A stretch of DNA of 64,000 nt from Croceimicrobium hydrocarbonivorans (GTDB lineage Bacteria > Bacteroidota > Bacteroidia > Flavobacteriales > Schleiferiaceae). Shown piece by piece: positions 37,504-46,572 of the stretch. Below the pieces are notes generated by a model, which was not told where the DNA came from, ran no database searches, and saw only the letters and a program-made list of their open reading frames with translations. The stretch's first letter is position 1, and every line of letters starts with the position of its first letter. The position numbers were made by a program, and so were the translations under genes. Location of the stretch: contig NZ_CP060139.1 in assembly GCF_014524565.1 (NCBI RefSeq), positions 1,681,501-1,745,500 on the forward strand, written 5' to 3'.

Positions 37504-39234
37504 ATGAGTCAACATCTTTCCGAACAGGAAATCCAAAGACGCGAATCGCTGGCCGCCTTAAGGCAGATGGGCATAGAGCCCTATCCTGCTGCACGTTATG
37601 AGGCCAGTCATTTTTCAAGCTCCATTCTCGAAGGTTTCGAGAAATCGGAAGAAGCTGAGGAATGGAAACAGATTAAGATTAGCGGGAGGATCATGACTAA
37701 ACGCATCATGGGAAAGGCTTCTTTCCTAGATGTGATGGATAGCAAAGGCCGTATCCAGGTTTACCTGAACCGCGATGTGCTTTGTCCGGATGAGAATAAA
37801 GATCTCTACAATATTGTATTTAAACGTCACCTTGATATTGGTGATTTTATTGGCATCACCGGTAAGGTATTCCGCACCCAAATGGGCGAAATCACCATTG
37901 AGGCCGATAGTCTAACGGTATTAAGCAAAAGCCTTAAACCCCTTCCGATCGTTAAAAAAGACGATGAAGGAAATGTTTACGATGCCTTTACCGATCCTGA
38001 GCAGCGCTACCGTATGCGCTATGTGGATTTGGTGGTGAATGACAAGGTGAAAGAAACCTTTATTACTCGTACGCGCATTATTAATGCCATGCGAGAATTC
38101 TTCAATCGCTTTGACTATTTGGAGGTAGAGACCCCCATTTTACAGCCCATTCCTGGTGGAGCAGCGGCTCGTCCATTTATTACGCATCACAATGCGCTGA
38201 ATATGCCATTGTACCTGCGAATTGCCAATGAGCTTTATTTGAAGCGCCTGATTGTAGGGGGCTTTGAAGGAGTTTATGAATTTGCGAAGGACTTCCGTAA
38301 CGAAGGAATGGACCGCACCCACAATCCGGAGTTTACCGTAATGGAAATCTATGTAGCCTATAAAGACTACTTCTGGATGATGGACTTCACCGAGCAAATG
38401 CTGGAGCATGTGGTGAAAACCGTGCATAAAGGCAATACTACGGTTAGCCTGGGTGGTAAAGAGATTAGCTTCAAAGCGCCTTTCCCAAGGGTGAGCATGC
38501 GTGAGGCTATTTTGGAGCATACCGGCTTTGATATTGACGGTAAGAGTGAGGACGAATTACGTGCAGCTTGCGCCGATTTGGGTATTGAAACCGACCCCAG
38601 CATGGGTAAGGGCAAATTGATTGATGAGCTCTTTGGTGAGAAGTGTGAGCCCAATTATATCCAGCCAACCTTTATTACCGACTATCCGGTAGAGATGTCG
38701 CCGCTTTGTAAAAAGCACCGCGATAATCCTGAATATACCGAGCGCTTTGAGCTGATGATTAATGGTAAAGAAGTGGCCAATGCCTATTCGGAGCTTAATG
38801 ATCCTATCGATCAACGCGAACGTTTTGAAGAGCAATTACGCCTAAGTGAGAAAGGAGATGATGAGGCGATGTTTATCGACCAGGACTTTTTACGTGCTCT
38901 GGAATATGGTATGCCTCCAACCTCAGGAATGGGAATTGGAATTGATCGTTTAACTATGATGTTAACCGATAATGCCTCTATCCAGGAAGTTCTCTTCTTC
39001 CCTCAGATGAAGCCGGAGAAGAAAGCCGAAAAGAAAGTAGAGCTTGCCGATAACGAGAAGGCCATTTTTGAAATCTTGAAAGAGAAAGAAGAAATGGACT
39101 TAGACGAATTAAAATCAGCAGTAGGCCTATCCAATAAACAATGGGACAAAGGCTTAAAAGGATTAGCCAAGCATGGATTAACAGAAGTAACTAAGACCGA
39201 TGCCGGACTGCGCATCGCCATTAAGGCTTCTTAA
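37504..39234 (+). CDS. lysS: Lysyl-tRNA synthetase, class II, with C-terminal extension
   Basis: Charges tRNA-Lys. The first ~505 of 576 residues are a standard class II LysRS: an OB-fold anticodon domain (about 60-160), motif 2 [15 protein letters not shown] and motif 3 [13 protein letters not shown]. After [10 protein letters not shown] comes a lysine-rich linker and about 60 residues ([17 protein letters not shown] to the end) that look like a small winged-helix domain. Extended LysRS proteins are found in Bacteroidota; what the added domain does is not known to me. A structured RNA candidate follows the gene. Confidence 0.96.
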   Translation: MSQHLSEQEIQRRESLAALRQMGIEPYPAARYEASHFSSSILEGFEKSEEAEEWKQIKISGRIMTKRIMGKASFLDVMDSKGRIQVYLNRDVLCPDENKDLYNIVFKRHLDIGDFIGITGKVFRTQMGEITIEADSLTVLSKSLKPLPIVKKDDEGNVYDAFTDPEQRYRMRYVDLVVNDKVKETFITRTRIINAMREFFNRFDYLEVETPILQPIPGGAAARPFITHHNALNMPLYLRIANELYLKRLIVGGFEGVYEFAKDFRNEGMDRTHNPEFTVMEIYVAYKDYFWMMDFTEQMLEHVVKTVHKGNTTVSLGGKEISFKAPFPRVSMREAILEHTGFDIDGKSEDELRAACADLGIETDPSMGKGKLIDELFGEKCEPNYIQPTFITDYPVEMSPLCKKHRDNPEYTERFELMINGKEVANAYSELNDPIDQRERFEEQLRLSEKGDDEAMFIDQDFLRALEYGMPPTSGMGIGIDRLTMMLTDNASIQEVLFFPQMKPEKKAEKKVELADNEKAIFEILKEKEEMDLDELKSAVGLSNKQWDKGLKGLAKHGLTEVTKTDAGLRIAIKAS

Positions 39235-39287
39235 TTTCCGCTCTATTCATTGCTTGATTGTTATATTCCCAAAAAGACTATTCTGTA

Positions 39288-39305
39288 GTTAAAGTTTAGG
39301 TTAAT
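39288..39305 (+). repeat. Degenerate copy of the 20-nt 3'-end motif
   Basis: GTTAAAGTTTAGGTTAAT, 53 nt after the lysS stop, resembles the exact 20-mer found at 27092-27111 and 55562-55581 with a substitution and a one-base insertion. Confidence 0.35.
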
Positions 39306-39343
39306 CCCCAACAAAGAGCTACAGTCTAAAAGGCTTGAAGTCC

Positions 39344-39504
39344 CTTACTTTGATTCCATCAAACACCTCTCCTGATGGAATCTGCGGATGAAAGTTATTT
39401 AGGGGGTAAAGAACAACACATCTCAGGTGAACTGTAATGGTTCGAGGTGTTTGATATATAAAAGTAAGTACAGGCAGGGATCTTTTTAGGTCCCTGCTTT
39501 TTTT
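39344..39504 (+). ncRNA. Structured RNA candidate (6S-like architecture)
   Basis: The 369-nt gap 39235-39603 has no credible ORF but strong pairing potential. ATCAAACACCTC (39358-39369) pairs perfectly with GAGGTGTTTGAT (39444-39455). Outside it CTTACTTT (39344-39351) pairs with AAAGTAAG (39461-39468), leaving internal loops of 6 and 5 nt. GATTCCATC (39352-39360) can instead form a 9-bp hairpin with GATGGAATC (39374-39382), which competes with the long stem. A strong terminator ends the unit at 39474-39504. TTACTTTG at 39345-39352 could be a -7 box, placing the RNA 5' end near 39357, exactly at the 12-bp stem. A long closing stem with a large internal bubble and a terminator recalls the 6S RNAs of Flavobacteria; that assignment is inference. 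A cis-regulatory leader is the alternative. Confidence 0.55.
39474..39504 (+). terminator. Terminator of the RNA candidate after lysS
   Basis: Stem GCAGGGA/TCCCTGC with a 10-nt loop and seven T residues. Confidence 0.9.
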
Positions 39505-39577
39505 GTCCTAACATTACCGATAATCGATATTAATAGGACTTTAAGCTTAGGATTTTTATTCCTGTACTTTTCTTTAA

Positions 39578-39585
39578 TACTTTCG
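39578..39585 (+). promoter_or_regulatory. -7 box variant upstream of second efflux operon
   Basis: TACTTTCG, the same variant as seen before lepA, 18 nt upstream of the TTG start at 39604. No TTG at -33. Confidence 0.3.
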
Positions 39586-39603
39586 CGCCGTAATTCTCAT
39601 GCT

Positions 39604-39999
39604 TTGAAAAGAGCTTTTGGACGGATACTCTTCTTATTAACTGGACTCTCTCTATTGGGCGAGCTCGGTCTGTCCCTTGCCCTGGCTCATTTTAGCGGTT
39701 CCGGAAGCACAGTAGAATCTGACTTAATTCTGCTTGAAAAAACCGAATCTAGCTACATTCAAAAGCTGGATAAGGAGAATAGCATTCACGCCTTATTCCA
39801 AAGTCTCACCTCGGAAAACGAGTCGGAAGAAGATTTATTAGACTGGAGCCTTTTTGCTTGGCCTCAGCAAATCGAAGATTTCATCTTTGCCATTTCAGAA
39901 GAGCATATCAGCCTTCTGGAATGCCCTATTTCATTCAGTAGGGATATTCCTCTCTATTTGCGATTCTGCAGTTTAAAAATTCCATCTGCCAGGATTTAA
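39604..39999 (+). CDS. Small exported protein preceding RND operon, unknown
   Basis: 131 residues from a TTG start (KRAFGRILFLLTG follows). No in-frame ATG is available, and the ATG at 39599 is in another frame and stops after two codons. The N-terminal ~28 residues form a signal peptide or membrane anchor. The mature part is acidic in the middle (ESEEDLLDWSLF) and ends LRFCSLKIPSARI. No family recognised. Position at the head of an adaptor-RND-OMF operon suggests a link to the pump, but this is only context. Confidence 0.6.
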   Translation: MKRAFGRILFLLTGLSLLGELGLSLALAHFSGSGSTVESDLILLEKTESSYIQKLDKENSIHALFQSLTSENESEEDLLDWSLFAWPQQIEDFIFAISEEHISLLECPISFSRDIPLYLRFCSLKIPSARI

Positions 40000-40010
40000 T
40001 CATTCTGAAA

Positions 40011-40079
40011 CCGGAGCTCCGGACTCCTTTTGCATTCTGCAAATAAGCACCGGAAGGATTAAGAATTAGCTAATTCTTA
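40011..40079. promoter_or_regulatory. Three palindromes in leader of efflux operon 2
   Basis: In the 119 nt between the small exported protein and the adaptor gene are CCGGAGCTCCGG (40011-40022), TTTGCA-TTC-TGCAAA (40029-40043) and the perfect 20-bp palindrome TAAGAATTAGCTAATTCTTA (40060-40079). The last ends 39 nt before the adaptor ATG and lacks a T run. Operators for a regulator encoded elsewhere, or RNA hairpins adjusting expression, are both possible. Confidence 0.45.
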
Positions 40080-40118
40080 GTTCAACCCCATCCATTATTC
40101 AATTCAAAAATTCTCAAA

Positions 40119-41201
40119 ATGAGACGAATCATTGGCTTCGGAATCCTGGCCTTAAGCATTTTAAGTGCCTGCGAATCTGAGCATTCTGAAAACCACCATT
40201 CTGAAACTGTCTTTACTGCCACCACGGCATTGCGAGTAGACACCGCACTTTCCAAAGAATACGTAAGTCAAATTCACTCCATCCGCCACATCGAATTGCG
40301 GGCCCTCGAAAGAGGTTATCTGCAGCACATCTATGTGGATGAGGGTGATCAAGTAAAAGAAGGGCAATTGTTGTTTCGCATTATGCCTAATATCTACAAA
40401 GCCGAATTGGAGAAAGCCAAAGCAGAGGCCGAACTCGCGCGCATCGAATACGAGAATACCAAATCTCTGGCCGATCGCGACGTGGTTTCTTCGGCCGAAT
40501 TAGCCATGGCCAAGGCCCGCTATACCAAAGCCAAAGCGGAGCTTTCATTGGCTGAAACACATATGTCATTCACCGAAATTAAAGCGCCTTTTGGTGGGAT
40601 TATCGACCGCTTCCACGTTCGAGAAGGTAGCTTAATCGACGAAGGGGAATTGCTAAGCACCCTTTCCGATAACAGTGAAATGTGGGTATACTTTAATGTG
40701 CCTGAAGCCGAATATCTCGACTACCAGGAACGCCTGAAAGAAGAGCATATCTTGCCCGTTCAATTACGAATGGCTAATGATCGCATCTTCCAACATGAAG
40801 GAAAAGTAAGTGCCATTGAGGCTGACTTCGATAATGAGACTGGGAACATTCCCTTCCGGGCCACCTTCGCCAATCCCAGTGGATTGCTGCGCCACGGTGA
40901 AACCGGGAACATCATTATGCAAGACAAGCTCGAAAGCGCTTTGATTATTCCTCAAAAAGCCACCTTCGAAATTCTCGATAAACACTATGTTTTTGTGATC
41001 GACGAAGAGCATGTGGTACATCTGCGTGAGCTAAAAGTAGCACATGAGTTGGAAGACCTCTACCTCATTTCAGGTGGCTTGCTAGAAGGTGAGCACATCT
41101 TATTGGAAGGACTCCGAAAAGTGCGTAATGGCGATCATATCAACTTCGAATTGAAGGATCCCAAAGCGGTTTGGAAAGAATTGAAACTGTACGCCGAATA
41201 A
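40119..41201 (+). CDS. RND efflux adaptor lipoprotein
   Basis: Membrane-fusion protein of the second pump, 360 residues. The signal ends in lipobox LSAC (Cys18), followed by a His/Glu-rich start (ESEHSENHHSE). Lipoyl halves are IYVDEGDQVKEGQLLFRI and FTEIKAPFGGIIDRF, around a helical hairpin. The beta-barrel (LPVQLRMANDRIFQHEGKV) and membrane-proximal domains complete it. It lies 12 nt before the RND gene. AcrA-like class; substrate unknown. Confidence 0.92.
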   Translation: MRRIIGFGILALSILSACESEHSENHHSETVFTATTALRVDTALSKEYVSQIHSIRHIELRALERGYLQHIYVDEGDQVKEGQLLFRIMPNIYKAELEKAKAEAELARIEYENTKSLADRDVVSSAELAMAKARYTKAKAELSLAETHMSFTEIKAPFGGIIDRFHVREGSLIDEGELLSTLSDNSEMWVYFNVPEAEYLDYQERLKEEHILPVQLRMANDRIFQHEGKVSAIEADFDNETGNIPFRATFANPSGLLRHGETGNIIMQDKLESALIIPQKATFEILDKHYVFVIDEEHVVHLRELKVAHELEDLYLISGGLLEGEHILLEGLRKVRNGDHINFELKDPKAVWKELKLYAE

Positions 41202-41213
41202 ATTTCAGCCATC

Positions 41214-44200
41214 ATGTTTAAGCAATTCATTCGCCGACCAGTACTGTCGATCAGTATTTCGTTGGTAATCATATTCATGGGAGTGCTGGCCATCCAGTCC
41301 CTACCCATTTCTCAGTTCCCCTCCATTGCCCCTCCACGGGTAAATATCTTTATCGCTTATCCCGGTGCCAGTGCAGATGTATTGGTGAAGTCGGTACTTA
41401 TTCCTCTGGAAAAGTCCATTAACGGTACACCGGGGATGAACTATATGACCTCCGATGCCACGTCGGCTGGTGAGGCCACCATTCAGGTAGTTTTTGATTT
41501 GGGCACCGACCCCAACCAGGCGGTAGTAAGTGTTAAAAACCGCATTGAGCAGGTTACCAACCGACTGCCGCCACTGGTGCAAAGGGAAGGTATTATCGTA
41601 AGTCGATCCCAACCTAACATGCTGATGTATGTGAACCTCTACAGTGAGGATGAAAGGGCTGATCAAAAATTCCTCTATAACTACGCCAGTGTAAACATCC
41701 TCCCCGAGCTGAAACGCTTGAAGGGGGTTGGGCAAGCTAAAATTCTCGGTAGCCGCCAATATGCCATGCGTATCTGGTTAAAACCGGATCGGATGCGAGC
41801 CTACAATGTGTCTACCGAAGAAATTATGGAGGCCCTATCGGAACAAAGCGTAATTGGCTCTCCCGGCCGGATTGGTCGAAGCTCAGGTAAAACTTCCCAA
41901 TCCCTGGAATATGTACTTACCTACCCCGGGCGCTATAATGAGCCAGAGCAATATGAGGATGTAATTATCCGCGCCAATGCCGAGGGCGAAATCCTGCATT
42001 TAAAGGACATCGCCGAAGTTGAATTTGGTAGTGAGTTCTACGATATCTATTCCAATCTCGACAACCGCCCTTCTGCGGCTATTACCCTTAAACAAACCTA
42101 TGGTAGTAATGCCTCTAAGGTTATTGAAGAGGTAAAAGAAAAACTGGAGGAACTCAAGATTGAAAACTTCCCTCCTGGAATGGATTATGAGATTAGCTAC
42201 GACGTTTCAGGCTTCCTCGATGCCTCCATCGAAAAGGTGCTGCATACCCTGGGCGAAGCTTTCGTTCTGGTAGCTTTTGTGGTATTCCTCTTTCTGGGTG
42301 ATTGGCGTTCTACCTTAATTCCCACTCTGGCGGTACCCGTATCGCTGATCGGTACCTTCATCTTTATGCAGGCTTTTGGCCTCACGATTAACCTCATCAC
42401 CCTCTTTGCTTTGGTATTGGCCATTGGTATTGTGGTGGATGATGCAATCGTAGTGGTAGAAGCGGTGCACGCCAAAATGCACGACTTCCCGGAACTGAAC
42501 CCCTTCCGAGCAGTAAAGCTGGTACTGAATGAGATTAGCGGTGCTGTAATCGCCATTACCCTATTGATGGCCGCGGTATTCGTACCGGTAGCCTTTATGT
42601 CGGGTCCGGTAGGTATTTTCTACCGCCAGTTCTCCATCACCATGGCCACGGCAATTATCCTCTCCGGGGTAGTAGCGCTTACCCTAACTCCGGTATTAAG
42701 TGCCATGATCTTGAAGAACAATCACGGTAAGGAGCGCAAGATGAATATTCTGGAACGCGGTCTGGATGCCTTTAATAATGCCTTCGATCGCCTTACCGGC
42801 AAATACGCTGCCCTACTGAAGAAGATTGTAAACCGTCGCTTGGTAACCTTCGGAATGTTATTGGCCTTCGGGGTAGGAATTATTGGTGTTAGCAATATTC
42901 TTCCGGCCGGATTTATCCCTAGTGAAGATCAGGGGATGATCTATGCGATTATCCAAACTCCTCCCGGATCTACATTGGAACGTACTAATGATGTTTCACG
43001 CCAATTGCAAGAGATCGCTGAGGAAATTGACGGAATTCAATCGGTTTCAGCTTTGGCCGGATATGAGGTACTTACCGAAGGTCGGGGTTCCAATGCCGGT
43101 ACCTGTTTGATTAACCTTAAACCCTGGTCGGCCCGGAAACAAAACGTTTGGGAAATCATCGAAGAACTGGAGGTAGAAGCCCATAAAATTCCGGGTGCTA
43201 CTATCGAATTCTTCCAACCTCCTGCTGTACCAGGCTATGGTGCCGCCGGTGGTTTTGCCCTGCGACTTTTAGATAAAACCAATAGTGGCGACTATAAAGC
43301 CTTTGAGAAGGTGAACGATGAGTTTATGGCCAAGCTTTATGAGCGGCCCGAGCTTAGCGGTCTCTTTACCTTCTTCGCCGCCAACTACCCACAATACGAA
43401 TTGGAAATCGACAACCAGGCTGCCATGCAAAAAGGGGTATCCATCGGTAAGGCCATGGATAACCTGGGAATTTTAATTGGTAGTACCTACGAGCAAGGTT
43501 TCATTCGCTTTGGTAGTTTCTACAAGGTTTATGTGCAGGCGGCACCGGAATACCGTCGTTTGCCTGAAGACTTGATGAAGCTTTACGTGAAAAACGATCG
43601 AGATGAAATGGTGCCCTATTCTTCCTTTATGAAAGTGAAGAAAACTCAGGGTTTGAATGAGATCACCCGTTTCAATATGTATACCTCATCCGCCATTAAC
43701 GGTGCTCCTGCCGATGGTTACAGTAGTGGTGAGGCCATTGCCGCCATTCAAGAAGTGGCTAAAGAGCTACCACGCGGATTTGATATCGACTGGATTGGTT
43801 TATCCCGCGATGAGGTAAAAAGGGGTAATGAAGCACTGTACATCTTCCTGGTGGTACTCGGTTTCGTGTACTTAGTACTGGCTGCTCAGTACGAGAGCTT
43901 TATCCTGCCATTAGCAGTAATCTTCTCTTTACCGGCCGGGGTGTTTGGCTCCTTCCTCTTACTTAAAACCTTAGGATTGGCCAATGATATCTACGCGCAG
44001 GTGGGATTGGTAATGCTGGTAGGTCTCTTGGGTAAAAACGCGGTTCTGATCGTAGAATTTGCGGTACAGAAAAACCAGCAAGGCTTTAGCGTATTAGAAG
44101 CGGCTATTGAAGGAGCGAGAGTTCGTTTCCGACCTATTCTTATGACCTCCTTTGCCTTTATCGCAGGTTTGATTCCTCTGGTTATGGCCCATGGACCTGG

Positions 44201-44396
44201 TGCTGTTGGTAACCGTACCATTGGTGCTTCGGCTCTGGGCGGTATGTTGTTCGGTACCCTCTTCGGGGTGATTATCGTACCGGGTCTCTACTACATATTT
44301 GGTAGTCTGGCCGAAGGTAAAAGCCTGATTAAGGATGAAGATAACCGTCCTTATACCGAGAGTTATGCGATTGAAACGGATGAATCAGAATCTTAA
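41214..44396 (+). CDS. RND-family efflux pump, AcrB-like (HAE1)
   Basis: Inner-membrane proton/drug antiporter, 1060 residues, of normal AcrB length. It opens MFKQFIRRPVLSISISLVI and keeps the TM4 proton-relay pair in IGIVVDDAIVVVEAVH (Asp-Asp). Porter-domain features include the PPGSTLERTND region and EFFQPPAVPGYGAAGG. The second TM cluster has LAAQYESFILPLAVI and GLLGKNAVLIVEF. It is closer to classical AcrB than the pump at 27111-30527. Flanked in one operon by its adaptor and OMF. Confidence 0.95.
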   Translation: MFKQFIRRPVLSISISLVIIFMGVLAIQSLPISQFPSIAPPRVNIFIAYPGASADVLVKSVLIPLEKSINGTPGMNYMTSDATSAGEATIQVVFDLGTDPNQAVVSVKNRIEQVTNRLPPLVQREGIIVSRSQPNMLMYVNLYSEDERADQKFLYNYASVNILPELKRLKGVGQAKILGSRQYAMRIWLKPDRMRAYNVSTEEIMEALSEQSVIGSPGRIGRSSGKTSQSLEYVLTYPGRYNEPEQYEDVIIRANAEGEILHLKDIAEVEFGSEFYDIYSNLDNRPSAAITLKQTYGSNASKVIEEVKEKLEELKIENFPPGMDYEISYDVSGFLDASIEKVLHTLGEAFVLVAFVVFLFLGDWRSTLIPTLAVPVSLIGTFIFMQAFGLTINLITLFALVLAIGIVVDDAIVVVEAVHAKMHDFPELNPFRAVKLVLNEISGAVIAITLLMAAVFVPVAFMSGPVGIFYRQFSITMATAIILSGVVALTLTPVLSAMILKNNHGKERKMNILERGLDAFNNAFDRLTGKYAALLKKIVNRRLVTFGMLLAFGVGIIGVSNILPAGFIPSEDQGMIYAIIQTPPGSTLERTNDVSRQLQEIAEEIDGIQSVSALAGYEVLTEGRGSNAGTCLINLKPWSARKQNVWEIIEELEVEAHKIPGATIEFFQPPAVPGYGAAGGFALRLLDKTNSGDYKAFEKVNDEFMAKLYERPELSGLFTFFAANYPQYELEIDNQAAMQKGVSIGKAMDNLGILIGSTYEQGFIRFGSFYKVYVQAAPEYRRLPEDLMKLYVKNDRDEMVPYSSFMKVKKTQGLNEITRFNMYTSSAINGAPADGYSSGEAIAAIQEVAKELPRGFDIDWIGLSRDEVKRGNEALYIFLVVLGFVYLVLAAQYESFILPLAVIFSLPAGVFGSFLLLKTLGLANDIYAQVGLVMLVGLLGKNAVLIVEFAVQKNQQGFSVLEAAIEGARVRFRPILMTSFAFIAGLIPLVMAHGPGAVGNRTIGASALGGMLFGTLFGVIIVPGLYYIFGSLAEGKSLIKDEDNRPYTESYAIETDESES

Positions 44397-44414
44397 GCCC
44401 TAAGAATTAAGATC

Positions 44415-45842
44415 ATGAAAAATACAGCAAAACGAATCCTAGTTCTCAGCTTACCGGCTCTACTGCTTTTTAGCTGTGCCCCCGTGCATGAGCTAAAAGA
44501 AGAGAACCGGACAGTACCTGAAAATTTTCAGGCTGAGACCGATACCCTGAACAGCGCCCAAATTGCCTGGCGCGAATTTTTCCAGGATAGCAATTTGGTA
44601 GCTCTGATTGATACCGCTTTAAAGTACAATCAGGAATTCAATATCAATCTCCAGGAAATGGCGCGCCGCAATAACGAAATCCTGGCCCGTAAGGGGGAAT
44701 ACCTTCCCTTTGCTGGCGTGCAGGCCGGAGCCGGAGTAGACAAAACCGCTCGTTATACCCCACTGGGGGCGAATGAGGCAACTACTGATATTGCTCCCGG
44801 ACGTGCTATGCCGGATCCGGTGCCCGATTTACTTTTCGGGGCCACCGCCTCTTGGGAAATTGATATCTGGCACAAATTGCATGATGCAAAAGATGCCGCC
44901 GTGGCCGAATATATGGCTAGCATCGAAGGGCGTCACTTTATGCAAACTGAGCTTATCGCTGAAATCGCCTCTAGCTATTATGAGTTATTGGCATTGGATA
45001 ATCAGCTTAAAATTCTGGATCGCAACATCGCCCTGCAGAATAATGCTCTGGAAATTGTGAAGCTTCAGAAAATCGCCTCCAAAGTGAATGAGTTGGCAGT
45101 ACGCCGATTTGAAGCTCAGGTACTCCGCACTAAGAGCCTGCGCTTTGGCGTGCTTCAGCAAATTCGGGAAACCGAAAACAAATTGCACTTCCTCTTAGGT
45201 TCCTACCCCGGACCGATCCGACGTAGCTCTGAGGAACTCCTCAATATTAAGCCCGCCGAAATTCATTATGGTAAGCCGGTTGACTTATTAGCGAACCGTC
45301 CCGATATCCGAGAAGCAGAGAGAGAATTAGAAGCGGCTGAACTACAAGTGAAAGTAGCCAGAGCCCAATTCTATCCTTCCTTAGATCTGAGTGCAGGATT
45401 AGGCATGCAGGCTTTTAATGCCAGTTATCTGGTAACCGGTCCGGAGTCTATGCTCTACAATTTGGCTGGCGATTTAAGTGCCCCCCTTATAAACCGAAGA
45501 GCACTTAAGGCCTCCTACGCCAATGCATCGGCCACCCAAATTGAAATGGCTTATCGCTATGAAATGCAGTTGCTGCAAGCCTATCTCGAGGTTTCGAACC
45601 AGGTTTCGAAGATTACCAATCTCAATGAGAGCCTGAAATTCCAATCACTGGAAGTGGATGCCTTGAACGAATCCATTACCATTTCCAATGATTTGTTTAA
45701 ATCGGCTCGCGCTGATTATATGGAGGTATTAATGACCCAACGCGATGCGCTGGAGTCCAAGTTTGAATTAATAGAAACGAAGAAAGAACAATTAATCGCT
45801 CAGGTGGTGCTATACCAAACCCTGGGTGGAGGATGGCAATAA
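44415..45842 (+). CDS. Outer-membrane factor lipoprotein (NodT/OprM type)
   Basis: TolC-like channel, 475 residues. Lipobox LFSC (Cys21) marks it as the lipidated OprM/NodT class, unlike the non-lipidated channel of the other pump. Two outer-membrane-efflux repeats follow, the first with the family motif WEIDIWHKLHDA and the second with LLANRPDIREAERELEAAE. It completes a three-gene tripartite pump and is followed by a terminator-like hairpin. Confidence 0.94.
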   Translation: MKNTAKRILVLSLPALLLFSCAPVHELKEENRTVPENFQAETDTLNSAQIAWREFFQDSNLVALIDTALKYNQEFNINLQEMARRNNEILARKGEYLPFAGVQAGAGVDKTARYTPLGANEATTDIAPGRAMPDPVPDLLFGATASWEIDIWHKLHDAKDAAVAEYMASIEGRHFMQTELIAEIASSYYELLALDNQLKILDRNIALQNNALEIVKLQKIASKVNELAVRRFEAQVLRTKSLRFGVLQQIRETENKLHFLLGSYPGPIRRSSEELLNIKPAEIHYGKPVDLLANRPDIREAERELEAAELQVKVARAQFYPSLDLSAGLGMQAFNASYLVTGPESMLYNLAGDLSAPLINRRALKASYANASATQIEMAYRYEMQLLQAYLEVSNQVSKITNLNESLKFQSLEVDALNESITISNDLFKSARADYMEVLMTQRDALESKFELIETKKEQLIAQVVLYQTLGGGWQ

Positions 45843-45864
45843 GTCATAATTGTTTGGATGGGGG

Positions 45865-45903
45865 ACCCCGGGAGCTGAGCCATTGGTATCTTCCGGGGTT
45901 TTT
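45865..45903 (+). terminator. Terminator after efflux operon 2
   Basis: ACCCCGGGA (45865-45873) pairs with TTCCGGGGT (45891-45899) with one G-T, 17-nt loop, followed by a short T run. Confidence 0.65.
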
Positions 45904-45921
45904 CACTTTCTTGGCGAAGAT

Positions 45922-46467
45922 TTGCAGAGGACCGAAATCATACCCAAAATTGCAGGCCTATTCCTGGTCTTTTTACTGCTGTTTCACATCGGTGGGAATG
46001 GTCTTTTTTTCCAAATTCAGCGCCAGCAAATCCGCAGAGCGGTTAAGACTCGGATAAAAACCGGAGTTCCGCAAAAGGAACTGCATGCCCTTAAAATCAA
46101 CAACGAAAATACCCGAGAATTTCACTGGGTAAACGACCATGAACTGCGTTATAATGGCAGCATGTACGATGTTGTACGCGAAGAAAATCGCCCCTCAGAA
46201 CGCATCCTTTGGTGTATCGAAGACCGTGAAGAAGAAGCGCTCTTTGTACAGCTCGACCAAATCTGTCGCCTGCAATACCATTCTGGGCCCGCCAAAGAGG
46301 AACGTCAAATGGCCCAATTAATGCTCAGCGACCTCTTTTTAATCTTCTCAGGCGAAAGCCTCAATTATCAACTGGATTCTAAGCTCCACCCATCTTTGCC
46401 TGGAGCTTTTCCCTTATTGGAGAAATACTTAGGAGTCGAAACTCCACCTCCCGAATTTCCGGCCTAA
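45922..46467 (+). CDS. Single-helix membrane protein, unknown
   Basis: About 181 residues. The frame is open from 45850 (TTG), but that start lies upstream of the terminator hairpin. The TTG at 45922 (then QRTEIIPKIAGLFLVFLL) gives a sensible N-terminal membrane helix, so it is preferred with low certainty. After the helix the protein is basic (QQIRRAVKTRIKTG), then a mixed beta-like domain ending LEKYLGVETPPPEF. Similar one-helix proteins are found beside TonB-dependent receptors in Bacteroidota, as here, but their role is unknown. Confidence 0.65.
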   Translation: MQRTEIIPKIAGLFLVFLLLFHIGGNGLFFQIQRQQIRRAVKTRIKTGVPQKELHALKINNENTREFHWVNDHELRYNGSMYDVVREENRPSERILWCIEDREEEALFVQLDQICRLQYHSGPAKEERQMAQLMLSDLFLIFSGESLNYQLDSKLHPSLPGAFPLLEKYLGVETPPPEFPA

Positions 46468-46572
46468 ATATCCGCCTTAACGCGAATCTGTTTCCGTTTT
46501 TCCAATAATCGCCCTTGGAAAAGGGCAAGGCTTGCTATGGCTATATGCCTGCGAGTCTTAAAAAATGAATCA

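Noticed and set aside
41301-41759. 152-codon minus-strand ORF inside the second RND gene
   Set aside because: Shadow of AcrB-like coding sequence.
45850-45921. Start of the one-helix protein at 45850
   Set aside because: The extension contains a terminator hairpin and reads as low-quality sequence before the membrane helix.
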